Positions 1 to 5,591 of a stretch of DNA of 6,018 nucleotides are shown here, piece after piece; within the stretch, counting starts at the first letter, position 1; each line of letters opens with the position of its first letter. Origin of the DNA: Flemingiibacterium sp045600005 (GTDB lineage Bacteria > Bacillota > Clostridia > Oscillospirales > CAG-272); assembly GCA_045600005.1 (NCBI GenBank), contig JAZRXB010000048.1, forward strand, positions 1 through 6,018, in the 5' to 3' direction. Made by a program: the position numbers and the translations under genes. The notes under the pieces are model-generated. The model was not told the DNA's origin. It saw only the letters and a list, made by a program, of their open reading frames with translations, and ran no database searches.

Positions 1-133
1 CGTGCCGCCTGCGCCGCCCGTGCCGCCCGCGCCGCCCGCGCCGCCCGCGCCGGTTCGCGCCGGTTCGCGCCGGTTCGCGCCGCCCGCGCCGGTTCGCGCC
101 GCCCGCGCCGCCCGCGCCGCCGCGCCGCCGCAC
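1..133. repeat. GC-only minisatellite of 9/10-bp units
   Basis: This stretch alternates two related short units, CCGCCCGCG (9 bp) and CGGTTCGCGC (10 bp). Three perfect tandem copies of the 10-mer lie at 51-80, and a fourth near 90-99. Outside the GGTT steps and two or three single T bases near the left end it is only G and C. All three forward frames stay open across it, and the predicted peptides are low-complexity Pro/Ala/Arg, so no frame stands out as coding. It could be the tail of a repetitive upstream gene or an intergenic minisatellite; the window starts inside it, so its left end is unknown. Confidence 0.8.
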
Positions 134-181
134 CGTCAGTGCCGACAGTGCTGGAGCCGGGCGGAAAACCTCCGTACCGCC

Positions 182-210
182 TTGACAAGCGGCGGCGGAC
201 GTGATATAAT
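182..210 (+). promoter_or_regulatory. Consensus sigma-70/sigma-A promoter of the GH38-like/MATE operon
   Basis: A perfect -35 box TTGACA (182-187) and a perfect -10 box TATAAT (205-210) are separated by exactly 17 bp, the optimum for the housekeeping sigma factor. Transcription should start near 216-218, leaving a leader of about 30 nt before the ATG at 247. The -10 region sits in an AT-rich patch, ATATTGTAAAAATC (209-222), that is also found in the repeat array around 3977-3990. No operator or leader hairpin is evident. A full-consensus promoter suggests strong basal transcription unless a repressor acts here. Confidence 0.88.
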
Positions 211-246
211 ATTGTAAAAATCTAACGCGAAAGGACCGAACGACGC

Positions 247-2157
247 ATGAAGATCCTCCTCATTTTCAAAACGCATCTCGACCTCGGTTACACTGACCTC
301 GCCGCAAGCATCGAACGCAAATATATCGACGAATTTATCCCCCACGCTCTCGACCTCGCCGAAACCATGAAGGAGACCGGCAACGATTTCGTCTGGACTA
401 CCGGCTCGTGGCTCGTCGAACGCTTCATGAATTCCTCCGACGCCAACCGCGCACGGCTCGAACGGGCTGTCCGCGACGGGCTGATCGCATGGCACGCTCT
501 CCCGTTCACCATGCACGTCGAAATGATGGACCGCAGACTGTTTGAACGCGGTCTCGCCGTCCGCGACCGGCTCGACGCGCATTTCGGCGTGAAAACCATC
601 GCCGCAAAGGCGACCGACGTGCCGGGCATGACCCGCGCCGCCGTCCCGCTCCTCGCAAGAGCCGGCGTGAGGATGCTCCACATCGGCGTGAACCCCGTCA
701 GCGCCGTCCCCGACGTGCCGCCCGTCTTCCGCTGGAGAGCGCCCGACGGCAGCGAGATCTTCGTCCTCTACGACCAGACCTACGGCAACCTCATCGAGCT
801 GCCCGGCGCCGACGCGGCGATCTGCTTTGCGATGACCAACGACAACTGCGGTCCGCAGAATCCGCAGGACGTCAAAGCGGTTTACCGGGAGCTGTATCGG
901 AAGTATCCCGACGCGGAGATCTGCGCGTCCACGCTGAACGAAGCGGCGGAGCTGCTCGTGCGCGCGAACCCCGACGTGCCGGTCGTCACGTCCGAGATCG
1001 GCGACAGCTGGGCGCACGGCTATCAGTCCGACCCGTACAAGCAGGCGGCGTTCCGCTTGATGCTGCGCTATGCCGACACGCTGACCGACGGGGAACGCGC
1101 CACGGTCCACGACCGTCTGCTGCCGACCGCCGAGCATACCTGCGGCGGCGGCGGCAAGCGCTTCCTCAACGACGACGGGCATTATCCGCGCCCCGAATTC
1201 GAGGAGCGGCGCACGCGCATGAACTACCGCATGATCGAATCGACGTGGGCGGAACAGCGCAGCTATCTCGCCGAAGCGCTCAGCGCCTTCGAGCCGGGCG
1301 AACGCAGCGCCGTCAAGCGGAGACTGACGAAGCTCCAGACGCCGCTGAAAGTGTCAGGCGATCCGCAGCCGGTCGGCGAGCCGCTTTCCGTCGGTAAGGA
1401 GATCACGCTCGGCTGTTTCACGCTGACGATCGGCTGGGACGGCGCGGTCTGGGGACTGAAACGGAAAAAGGAAGTGCTGTTCGACAAAACAAAACGGCTG
1501 TTCGGATTTACCTACGAGGTCTTCTCGAAAGCCGACACGCTCCGCTTCTGCGAGCAGTATTTCAAGGCGCGGATGTCGTGGGGCTACGACGATTTCTCGA
1601 AGCGCGGACTCGAATCGGCGGCGAACAGTCACCTGACCGCCGCGCCCTTCGCCGACACGGTGTACCGACATAACGAAACGCTGACCATCCCGCTGAAGCT
1701 CGACGGCGCGTTAAATGAGACCTACGGCTGCCCGGCGAAGCTGATCTTACAGCTCCACGCGGCGGGCGACGCGCTCGAAGGAACGCTCTCGTGGGAGGAC
1801 AAGCCCGCGTCCCGCATTCCGGAGGGAATGTGGATGTCCTTCGATTCGCCGCTTGACGACGACTCCGACGAGCCCGTCCTCGTGAGCAAGCTCGGCGAAT
1901 GGATCGACCCCGCCGACGTGGTGAGAAACGGCGGACGCTCGCTCCACGGCACCGACTGCGGCGTGAAGCTCGGCGGTCTGACCATCGAAACGTTCGATTC
2001 GGCGCTCGTCAGCTTCGGCGGCGGGCTGTGGGACTTCTCGAACCGTCTGCCGCGCAAGGGCGACACGGTGCGCTTCAACCTTTACAACAACCAGTGGAAC
2101 ACGAATTTCCCGATGTGGTATTCGGACAACGCGCGTTTTTCGTTCCGCATCCACTGA
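247..2157 (+). CDS. DUF5054 / GH38-like predicted metal-dependent glycoside hydrolase
   Basis: This 636-residue protein resembles the DUF5054 family, which is related to the N-terminal catalytic domain of GH38 alpha-mannosidases. The N-terminal KTHLDLGYTD motif supplies an HxD pair (H10, D12). TDVPGMTR supplies D124, and AEHTCGGGGKR supplies H297. By analogy with GH38 these could form the His-Asp-Asp-His zinc site, D124 also being the candidate nucleophile. Other segments I associate with the family are WHALPFTMHVEMMD (82-95), SEIGDSWAHGYQSDPYK (249-265) and a C-terminal YNNQWNTNFPMWY stretch. Residues from about 370 onward look like the beta-sandwich part. No signal peptide or membrane segment is seen, so it is probably cytoplasmic and would act on imported glycosides. 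The start is supported by GAAAGGA at 229-235 and by the HxD motif lying at the usual place near the N-terminus. It is the first gene after a consensus promoter and precedes the MATE gene by 16 bp. The family is fairly certain; the reaction and substrate are inference. Confidence 0.85.
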   Translation: MKILLIFKTHLDLGYTDLAASIERKYIDEFIPHALDLAETMKETGNDFVWTTGSWLVERFMNSSDANRARLERAVRDGLIAWHALPFTMHVEMMDRRLFERGLAVRDRLDAHFGVKTIAAKATDVPGMTRAAVPLLARAGVRMLHIGVNPVSAVPDVPPVFRWRAPDGSEIFVLYDQTYGNLIELPGADAAICFAMTNDNCGPQNPQDVKAVYRELYRKYPDAEICASTLNEAAELLVRANPDVPVVTSEIGDSWAHGYQSDPYKQAAFRLMLRYADTLTDGERATVHDRLLPTAEHTCGGGGKRFLNDDGHYPRPEFEERRTRMNYRMIESTWAEQRSYLAEALSAFEPGERSAVKRRLTKLQTPLKVSGDPQPVGEPLSVGKEITLGCFTLTIGWDGAVWGLKRKKEVLFDKTKRLFGFTYEVFSKADTLRFCEQYFKARMSWGYDDFSKRGLESAANSHLTAAPFADTVYRHNETLTIPLKLDGALNETYGCPAKLILQLHAAGDALEGTLSWEDKPASRIPEGMWMSFDSPLDDDSDEPVLVSKLGEWIDPADVVRNGGRSLHGTDCGVKLGGLTIETFDSALVSFGGGLWDFSNRLPRKGDTVRFNLYNNQWNTNFPMWYSDNARFSFRIH

Positions 2158-2173
2158 GCGCACGGGGCGGCAT

Positions 2174-3574
2174 ATGCAAATAATGAAGAAGATCTTTACG
2201 AGAGACCGGGAATTCTACCGCAGTCTGGTTACGCTGTCCATCCCGATCATGCTCCAGAACCTCATCACGTACTCGGTCGGACTGGCGGACAACCTGATGA
2301 TCGGCTCGCTGGGCGACAGCGCGGTGTCGGGCGTATACATGGGAAACCAGATCCAGACGGTTCTGCAGGTGCTGAGCGCGGGCATCGAGGCGGCGATCTT
2401 GCTGCTATCCTCACAGTATTGGGGAAAACGCGAGACCGGACCCATCCGCCGCGTCGTCAGCATCGGGCTGGACATTTCGATGACGATCGGACTGGTCGTC
2501 TCGGTCGTCTGCGCGCTCATCCCGCGGCAGGTGCTGGGCATTTTCACCGATGAGACGGCGGTGATCGACTGCGGGGAGGAATATCTGTCGATCTTATGTT
2601 ATTCCTACCTCTTTTTCACGATCACGCAGGCGCTCATCGCGGCGATGCGGAGCGTCGAGACGGCGCGCATCGGGATGTACGTGTCGCTGACGTCGCTGGT
2701 CATCGACGTTTCCTTAAACTACGTGCTGATCTTCGGCAAGCTCGGCTTTGAGCCGATGGGCATCCGGGGCGCAGCGATCGCAACGCTGATCGCGCGGATC
2801 TGCGAAGCGGTCATCATGGTCGTGTACGTCCGTTTTGCCGACCGGAAGCTCTGCTACCGTTTCAGCGGGCTTTTGCACCCGGACAGGCGGCTGGCGAAGG
2901 ATTTCATCCGCTGCGGACTGCCGCTGATCGGCGGGCAGCTGGTCTGGGGGTGCAATCTGATCGGCAACTCGATCATTTTAGGTCACTATCCCGAAAGCGT
3001 CATCACGGCGGTGAGCCTTGCCAACACGATCAACAATTTAATGTACGTCAGCATCAACGGCATGGCGGCGGCGGTCGGCATTTTCATCGGCAAAAAGGTC
3101 GGCGCGGGCGAGATCGGCGAGATACGGCAGTACGCGAACACGGTGCAGATCGTTTTCCTCGGCATCGGGGTCCTGATGCACTTCATGTTCCGGTTTGCGG
3201 GCGCACCGTTCATTTCGCTTTACACGATCTCGGACGAAGCGGCTGGCTTTGCGGCGCAGTTCATCACGGTGTTAAGCTACACGAGCATCGGGACGTGCTA
3301 TCAGTGCAGCTGTCTGTTCGGGCTGGTGAAGTCGGGCGGCGACGTATCGTTTGTGTTCAAGAACGACACGTGCTTTGTGTTCGGCGTGGTGCTTCCGTCG
3401 GCGATCGTCACGTCGCTGCTGGGCTGCGAGCCGTGGGTCGTGTATCTCTGCCTGAAATCCGACCAGATTCTGAAATGCATCACGGCGTTCTTCAAGATCC
3501 GCCGGTACAACTGGATGAAGAATCTGACCCGTCCGGCGGCTCCCGTCCCGGCGGGCGCTGACAGCACGAAATAA
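2174..3574 (+). CDS. MATE-family efflux transporter
   Basis: This 466-residue integral membrane protein has the two-repeat MatE architecture, with about twelve hydrophobic segments split near residue 235. Family-like motifs include PIMLQNLITYSVGLADNLMIGSLG (24-47), NYVLIFG (182-188), GIRGAAIATLIAR (196-208), GKKVGAGE (306-313), LVKSGGD (384-390) and the terminal WMKNLTR (447-453). MATE proteins export drugs or metabolites by Na+ or H+ antiport; the cargo here is unknown. The gene begins 16 bp after the GH38-like gene and has no promoter of its own, so co-transcription is likely. The start is ambiguous: ATG 2174 lies only 3 nt from GGGGCGG (2164-2170), while ATG 2183 gives MKKIFTRDREFY, a more typical MATE N-terminus, but sits 12 nt from it. 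After WMKNLTR, the usual end of the family, there is a 13-residue Pro/Ala tail. The big palindrome begins within 15-40 bp of the stop codon. Confidence 0.92.
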   Translation: MQIMKKIFTRDREFYRSLVTLSIPIMLQNLITYSVGLADNLMIGSLGDSAVSGVYMGNQIQTVLQVLSAGIEAAILLLSSQYWGKRETGPIRRVVSIGLDISMTIGLVVSVVCALIPRQVLGIFTDETAVIDCGEEYLSILCYSYLFFTITQALIAAMRSVETARIGMYVSLTSLVIDVSLNYVLIFGKLGFEPMGIRGAAIATLIARICEAVIMVVYVRFADRKLCYRFSGLLHPDRRLAKDFIRCGLPLIGGQLVWGCNLIGNSIILGHYPESVITAVSLANTINNLMYVSINGMAAAVGIFIGKKVGAGEIGEIRQYANTVQIVFLGIGVLMHFMFRFAGAPFISLYTISDEAAGFAAQFITVLSYTSIGTCYQCSCLFGLVKSGGDVSFVFKNDTCFVFGVVLPSAIVTSLLGCEPWVVYLCLKSDQILKCITAFFKIRRYNWMKNLTRPAAPVPAGADSTK

Positions 3575-3613
3575 AGTGGTGGGCGCCGCCTTTCCGTGGC
3601 TTCCCATGTGTTA

Positions 3614-3700
3614 GTTCAGCTCTCTACATAATATTCTCCGACTTGTCAGTCAGGGGAACGATGGAGAGGGGGGTGGAAACCATCTCAAGCCGAAGGTTTC
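3614..3700 (+). repeat. Left outer arm of the palindrome
   Basis: This arm is the inverted copy of 4054-4137. It opens with GTTCAGCTCTCTAC (3614-3627), matched exactly at 4124-4137. Next comes a perfect 33-bp match (3633-3665 to 4086-4118), then a GGGGTGGAAACCATCT block with two mismatches. A 3-base insertion (3686-3688) precedes GCCGAAGGTTTC. Overall about 80 of 84 aligned positions agree. Such conservation between arms of a non-coding palindrome points to recent origin or to selection for pairing. Confidence 0.88.
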
Positions 3701-3702
3701 AT

Positions 3703-3719
3703 GCCGCCCTCCGGGCGGC
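3703..3719. repeat. Small GC stem-loop present only in the left half
   Basis: GCCGCCC (3703-3709) and GGGCGGC (3713-3719) pair perfectly around the triloop TCC. The corresponding place in the right half (near 4053) lacks this block, so it is an insertion in the left half or a loss from the right. Confidence 0.65.
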
Positions 3720-3796
3720 TCCCCCCATCTCCACTCCTCCCCTTTCCTTGGCTTCGTGCAGCAAAGCTGGGTTTGACACCTGCCTACGGGCGAACT

Positions 3797-4016
3797 CATG
3801 TCTTAGTTTTGGCTGCGGACATGATATTGCAAAGAGCGTTTGTTTACATGCCTTAGTTAGCTGACAGCGGCGATATTGTGCGAGGTGTTTGAAGTCATGT
3901 CTTAGATTTGCTGACACATGATTCAAGCGATTTCTGCAATATCATGTCCGCAGCAGAACTAAGGCATGTTTCAAGCGATTTTTACAATATCATGTCCGTC
4001 GCTGATCTAAGGCATG
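3797..4016. repeat. Head-to-head array of 48-50 bp repeat units
   Basis: Two units read rightward, 3921-3968 and 3969-4016, each 48 bp and matching at 41 of 48 positions. Two more, 3847-3895 (49 bp) and 3797-3846 (50 bp), read leftward, and a half unit lies at 3896-3920 at the junction. On the unit's own strand the pattern is roughly TTCAAGCGATTT, CAATATCATGTCCG, GCAGC, then CTAAGGCATG. The segment 3812-3831 is the exact reverse complement of 3935-3954. The terminal motif CATG(T/C)(C/G)TTAG occurs at 3605, 3797, 3847 and 3896 on the plus strand, and at 3959-3968 and 4007-4016 on the minus strand. A degraded further unit start, GATTCAAGCGG, lies at 4160-4170. The even spacing resembles a protein-binding array or an amplified repeat. 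Confidence 0.8.
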
Positions 4017-4038
4017 GGAAGCCAAGGAAAGGGGGAGA

Positions 4039-4090
4039 GTGGAGAGAGGGGTGGAAACCTTCGGCAGATGGTTTCCACCCCTCTTTCCAT
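4039..4090. repeat. Strong nested hairpin within the right arm
   Basis: GGGTGGAAACC (4049-4059) pairs perfectly with GGTTTCCACCC (4070-4080) across a 10-nt loop. The stem extends outward to about 21 positions (4039-4059 with 4070-4090), of which 19 are Watson-Crick pairs and two are G-T pairs. This local hairpin overlaps sequence that can instead pair with the left arm, so two mutually exclusive folds are possible. It has no T-tract and is not a canonical terminator. Confidence 0.75.
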
Positions 4091-4137
4091 CGTTCCCCTG
4101 ACTGACAAGTCGGAGAATTTTACGTAGAGAGCTGAAC
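4054..4137 (-). repeat. Right outer arm of the palindrome
   Basis: This is the inverted partner of 3614-3700, ending in GTAGAGAGCTGAAC (4124-4137). It differs from the left arm by four substitutions and a 3-base deletion. The flanking bases (TGTTA before 3614, AAACA after 4137) do not show an obvious target-site duplication. Confidence 0.88.
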
Positions 4138-4237
4138 AAACAAGATTGTCGCTGTCAGTGATTCAAGCGGTTCAAAAACGAGCGTCGAGCAGGCGAAACG
4201 TCCGGCAAAGTCCGAGCCGCCGAAGGAGGCGGGATAA
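4136..4237 (+). pseudogene. Possible remnant of a C-terminal coding tail
   Basis: Directly after the palindrome the plus strand is open from 4136 to a TAA at 4235-4237. It encodes 33 residues, the last of which read SVEQAKRPAKSEPPKEAG. The charged Lys/Glu/Pro composition and GC-rich third positions look like a genuine protein terminus, and the strong terminator begins immediately afterwards. No start codon or ribosome site precedes it. It happens to be in the same frame as the MATE gene. One reading is that the palindromic element separated this tail from the MATE gene or another upstream gene; chance is also possible for a frame this short. Confidence 0.3.
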
Positions 4238-4276
4238 AAAACGACCTGTGGGCATCGCCCACAGGTTTCGTTTTTT
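4235..4276. terminator. Bidirectional Rho-independent terminator between convergent genes
   Basis: ACCTGTGGGC (4244-4253) and GCCCACAGGT (4257-4266) form a perfect 10-bp stem with an ATC triloop. A run of six A (4236-4241) lies on the left and a run of six T (4271-4276) on the right, so on either strand the GC-rich stem is followed by a U-tract. It would stop rightward transcripts coming through the palindrome and leftward transcripts of the amidohydrolase gene. The TAA stop of that gene (4275-4277) lies within the tract. Confidence 0.92.
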
Positions 4277-5360
4277 ACCAGACAGTCCGTTCTAGCCATG
4301 CGGCGGCGTCCGACTGGTTCGGGTCGCCGGAGAGCCGGAGCAGCTCGCCCGTCGGATCCTTGTCTTCGTCCCATTCGCGCAGGATCGCCAGCATCTCCCG
4401 CGACGCTTCCCGACAGCCGTCAAGGTCGACTTCACGCGGCGTTTCGCCGACAAACCGCCGGTAATTGCCGTACAGGATCTTCCCGACCGTCTCATCGTCA
4501 AGCTCCAGACCCCGGATCGGCTCCTTCGAGAAGCAGGGCATCGGGAATTCCGTCCGGTCGTGCGTCAGCGTCGTGTAGACGAGCCGGTTCAGCCTGTCGT
4601 TGTCGCCCTTGTGCGTGTTCGAGTCCGTGCCGAACAGGATGCGGTCTCCGTGCCGCGTGAAGAAATCATGCCACACGTCCGGACGCTTCGCAAAATTCGG
4701 GTACATCTCGCTGCCCGGCGTCAGGTCGAACAGCACGTTCGGATAGGTCGTCAGCACACGCTCCGCCTCGTCCGGGAAGTCCGACAGGAAGAAGAAATGC
4801 GCGAACGTCACCCGCAGCTTCGGATGCTTGCCGAGCATACGGAACACTTCGTTGTAGATCTGCTGCTTCGTCGGGAAGGTCCCGTCGCCGTAGAACCAGC
4901 CGCGGCGGATGCGCTCGGGGGTCATGTTCGCCGCGTCCCAGAAGGTCTCCGGGTCGGCGACGTGCATACAGACGGGCAGGTCGTTCTCCTCGAGCCAGTC
5001 AAACATCGGGTCGTAGTATTCGTTGTCAACGCCGAACGGCGCGAGCTTTCGCATCAGCGGGTCGCATTCCATCATCTTCACGCCGTCGCAGCCGAGCGCG
5101 ATCAGACGCTTCACCTCGTCGAGCGGTGCGATCTTCGAGAACGGTCCGTAGTCGTGAAGCGAACCGAACGCGCGGAGCTTCAGACCCGTGTAGTGCGATT
5201 TGTACCACAGCGCTTTCAGATTCTGGTTCACGCCCCGGTAGGGGAGCGCGTGGATCGTCGAATCGGTCACGCCGCAGGAGACCATCAGGTCGAGCATCCG
5301 GCGCACCTTCGCGTCGTCGTTGTCCTTCATGTGGATGTGGCTGTCAGCAAAACGGTTCAT
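4275..5360 (-). CDS. Amidohydrolase family protein (Amidohydro_2-type TIM barrel)
   Basis: This 361-residue protein fits the metal-dependent hydrolase superfamily. SHIHMK near the N-terminus gives the H-x-H pair (H8, H10). GCDGVKMM (90-97) corresponds to the family's strand with a conserved lysine (K95). VCMHVADP supplies H133, VTFAHF supplies H188, and ILFGTDS supplies the catalytic-type aspartate D246. The ILYGNYRRF segment (295-303) matches the usual C-terminal helix of the family. Members hydrolyse lactones, amides or decarboxylate aromatic acids; the substrate here is unknown. The start at 5360 is preferred because AAAGGA lies 9 nt upstream. A longer frame reaches 5432, but its extra 24 residues come from stem-loop DNA and would bury that ribosome site. 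No signal peptide is seen, so it is probably cytoplasmic. It lies 231 bp after a Gfo/Idh/MocA-type gene on the same strand and ends in the shared terminator. Confidence 0.88.
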   Translation of the reverse strand: MNRFADSHIHMKDNDDAKVRRMLDLMVSCGVTDSTIHALPYRGVNQNLKALWYKSHYTGLKLRAFGSLHDYGPFSKIAPLDEVKRLIALGCDGVKMMECDPLMRKLAPFGVDNEYYDPMFDWLEENDLPVCMHVADPETFWDAANMTPERIRRGWFYGDGTFPTKQQIYNEVFRMLGKHPKLRVTFAHFFFLSDFPDEAERVLTTYPNVLFDLTPGSEMYPNFAKRPDVWHDFFTRHGDRILFGTDSNTHKGDNDRLNRLVYTTLTHDRTEFPMPCFSKEPIRGLELDDETVGKILYGNYRRFVGETPREVDLDGCREASREMLAILREWDEDKDPTGELLRLSGDPNQSDAAAWLERTVW

Positions 5361-5379
5361 GATATCCATCCTTTCAAAT

Positions 5380-5406
5380 CGATTGTAAAACTTCGTTTTA
5401 CAATCG
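5380..5406. repeat. Stem-loop 1, just upstream of the amidohydrolase ribosome site
   Basis: CGATTGTAAAAC (5380-5391) pairs perfectly over 12 bp with GTTTTACAATCG (5395-5406) around a TTC triloop (GAA on the transcribed strand). In the mRNA it ends about 5 nt before the GAAAGGATGG ribosome-site region (5366-5375), leaving that site unpaired. It could affect translation or 5'-end stability of the amidohydrolase message. Confidence 0.8.
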
Positions 5407-5424
5407 GTACTCGCGCTTATCGCC

Positions 5425-5449
5425 GCCGACAAAACAAAGTTTTGTCGGC
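5425..5449. repeat. Stem-loop 2 with AAA triloop
   Basis: GCCGACAAAAC (5425-5435) and GTTTTGTCGGC (5439-5449) form an 11-bp perfect stem with loop AAA. The GTCGGC/GCCGAC part is shared with stem-loop 4. Without a T-tract it is not a terminator on either strand. Confidence 0.8.
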
Positions 5450-5451
5450 TC

Positions 5452-5466
5452 CCCTCGGCGCGAGGG
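5452..5466. repeat. Stem-loop 3 with GCG triloop, next to GGCTCGCC direct repeats
   Basis: CCCTCG (5452-5457) pairs with CGAGGG (5461-5466) around GCG. Immediately to the right GGCTCGCC occurs twice (5465-5472 and 5475-5482). The short stem is less striking than its neighbours but keeps their three-base loop design. Confidence 0.6.
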
Positions 5467-5490
5467 CTCGCCCTGGCTCGCCTTAGAGGA

Positions 5491-5521
5491 GTTTTTATGT
5501 CGGCAAAGCCGACATAAAAAC
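5491..5521. repeat. Stem-loop 4, 14-bp perfect stem with AAA triloop
   Basis: GTTTTTATGTCGGC (5491-5504) and GCCGACATAAAAAC (5508-5521) pair over 14 bp with loop AAA. On both strands the T-run is on the 5' side of the stem and the A-run on the 3' side, the reverse of an intrinsic terminator, so another role such as a REP-like element, mRNA stabiliser or protein site is more likely. Confidence 0.82.
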
Positions 5522-5528
5522 GGATTTT

Positions 5529-5534
5529 ATTATA
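5529..5534 (-). promoter_or_regulatory. Possible -10 box for the amidohydrolase gene
   Basis: The minus strand reads TATAAT at 5534-5529 in an AT-rich patch. No good -35 box lies 16-18 bp upstream: the sequence there is AAACGC, and a TTGTAA at 5563-5558 is 23 bp away. If used, transcription would start near 5522 and give a leader of about 160 nt carrying all four stem-loops. The alternative is read-through from the Gfo/Idh/MocA-type gene. Confidence 0.3.
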
Positions 5535-5591
5535 ACGTTCGTCATCTTAAGGCGTTTTTACAATCGCCTAAACGTTTCTTTCTAAAGGCGG

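Larger units (their letters stand above)
3589..4137. repeat. Large composite imperfect palindrome (possible MITE-like or foldback element)
   Basis: Most of the gap between the convergent genes is one nested palindrome centred near 3908. The outer arms (3614-3700 and 4054-4137) are nearly identical inverted copies. Further in, CTTTCCTTGGCTTC-type segments (3741-3755 and 4013-4032) and 48-50 bp units continue the mirror symmetry, though the left side carries extra stretches: a small GC hairpin at 3703-3719 and about 40 bp at 3756-3796. An additional copy of the 20-mer at 4013-4032, matching 19 of 20 bases, lies outside the left arm at 3589-3608. There is no transposase and no convincing target-site duplication at 3614/4137. 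Short open frames inside lack ribosome sites and simply follow the repeats. A non-autonomous mobile element, a foldback repeat or a structured transcript are all possible. Confidence 0.8.

Noticed and set aside
2..217. Pro/Ala/Arg-rich open frame across the minisatellite
   Set aside because: All forward frames are open there because the DNA is almost only G and C, and this one runs through the promoter's -35 and -10 boxes to a stop in the AT-rich patch.
136..1182. Minus-strand open frame of 348 codons opposite the GH38-like gene
   Set aside because: It is antisense to a clearly conserved protein and its composition reflects the GC-rich complement of that gene.
3643..3926. Short open frames on both strands in the left half of the palindrome
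   Set aside because: They lack ribosome binding sites, overlap the inverted arms and show no recognisable protein composition.
3797..4016. CRISPR array
   Set aside because: The units diverge along their whole length, invert at the centre, and have no constant-repeat/unique-spacer pattern and no cas gene nearby.
3908..4105. Plus-strand open frame of 65 codons with a 16-residue peptide repeat (DF.NIMS....LRH)
   Set aside because: The peptide repeat simply mirrors the 48-bp DNA units, a multiple of three. The start would be TTG without a ribosome site, and the frame runs through both palindromic hairpins. A translated repeat cannot be excluded but nothing supports it.
5361..5432. Upstream extension of the amidohydrolase start to 5432
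   Set aside because: The extra 24 codons lie in stem-loop DNA, would place the AAAGGA site inside the gene, and precede the N-terminal HxH motif by more than is usual.
4560..5486. Long plus-strand open frame opposite the amidohydrolase gene
   Set aside because: It is an antisense shadow: the minus-strand frame carries the full set of amidohydrolase motifs and a good ribosome site, while this one is Val/Arg/His-rich without family features.
5491..5521. Stem-loop 4 as a terminator for the Gfo/Idh/MocA-type gene
   Set aside because: On both strands the T-run precedes the stem and an A-run follows it, the wrong polarity for an intrinsic terminator.
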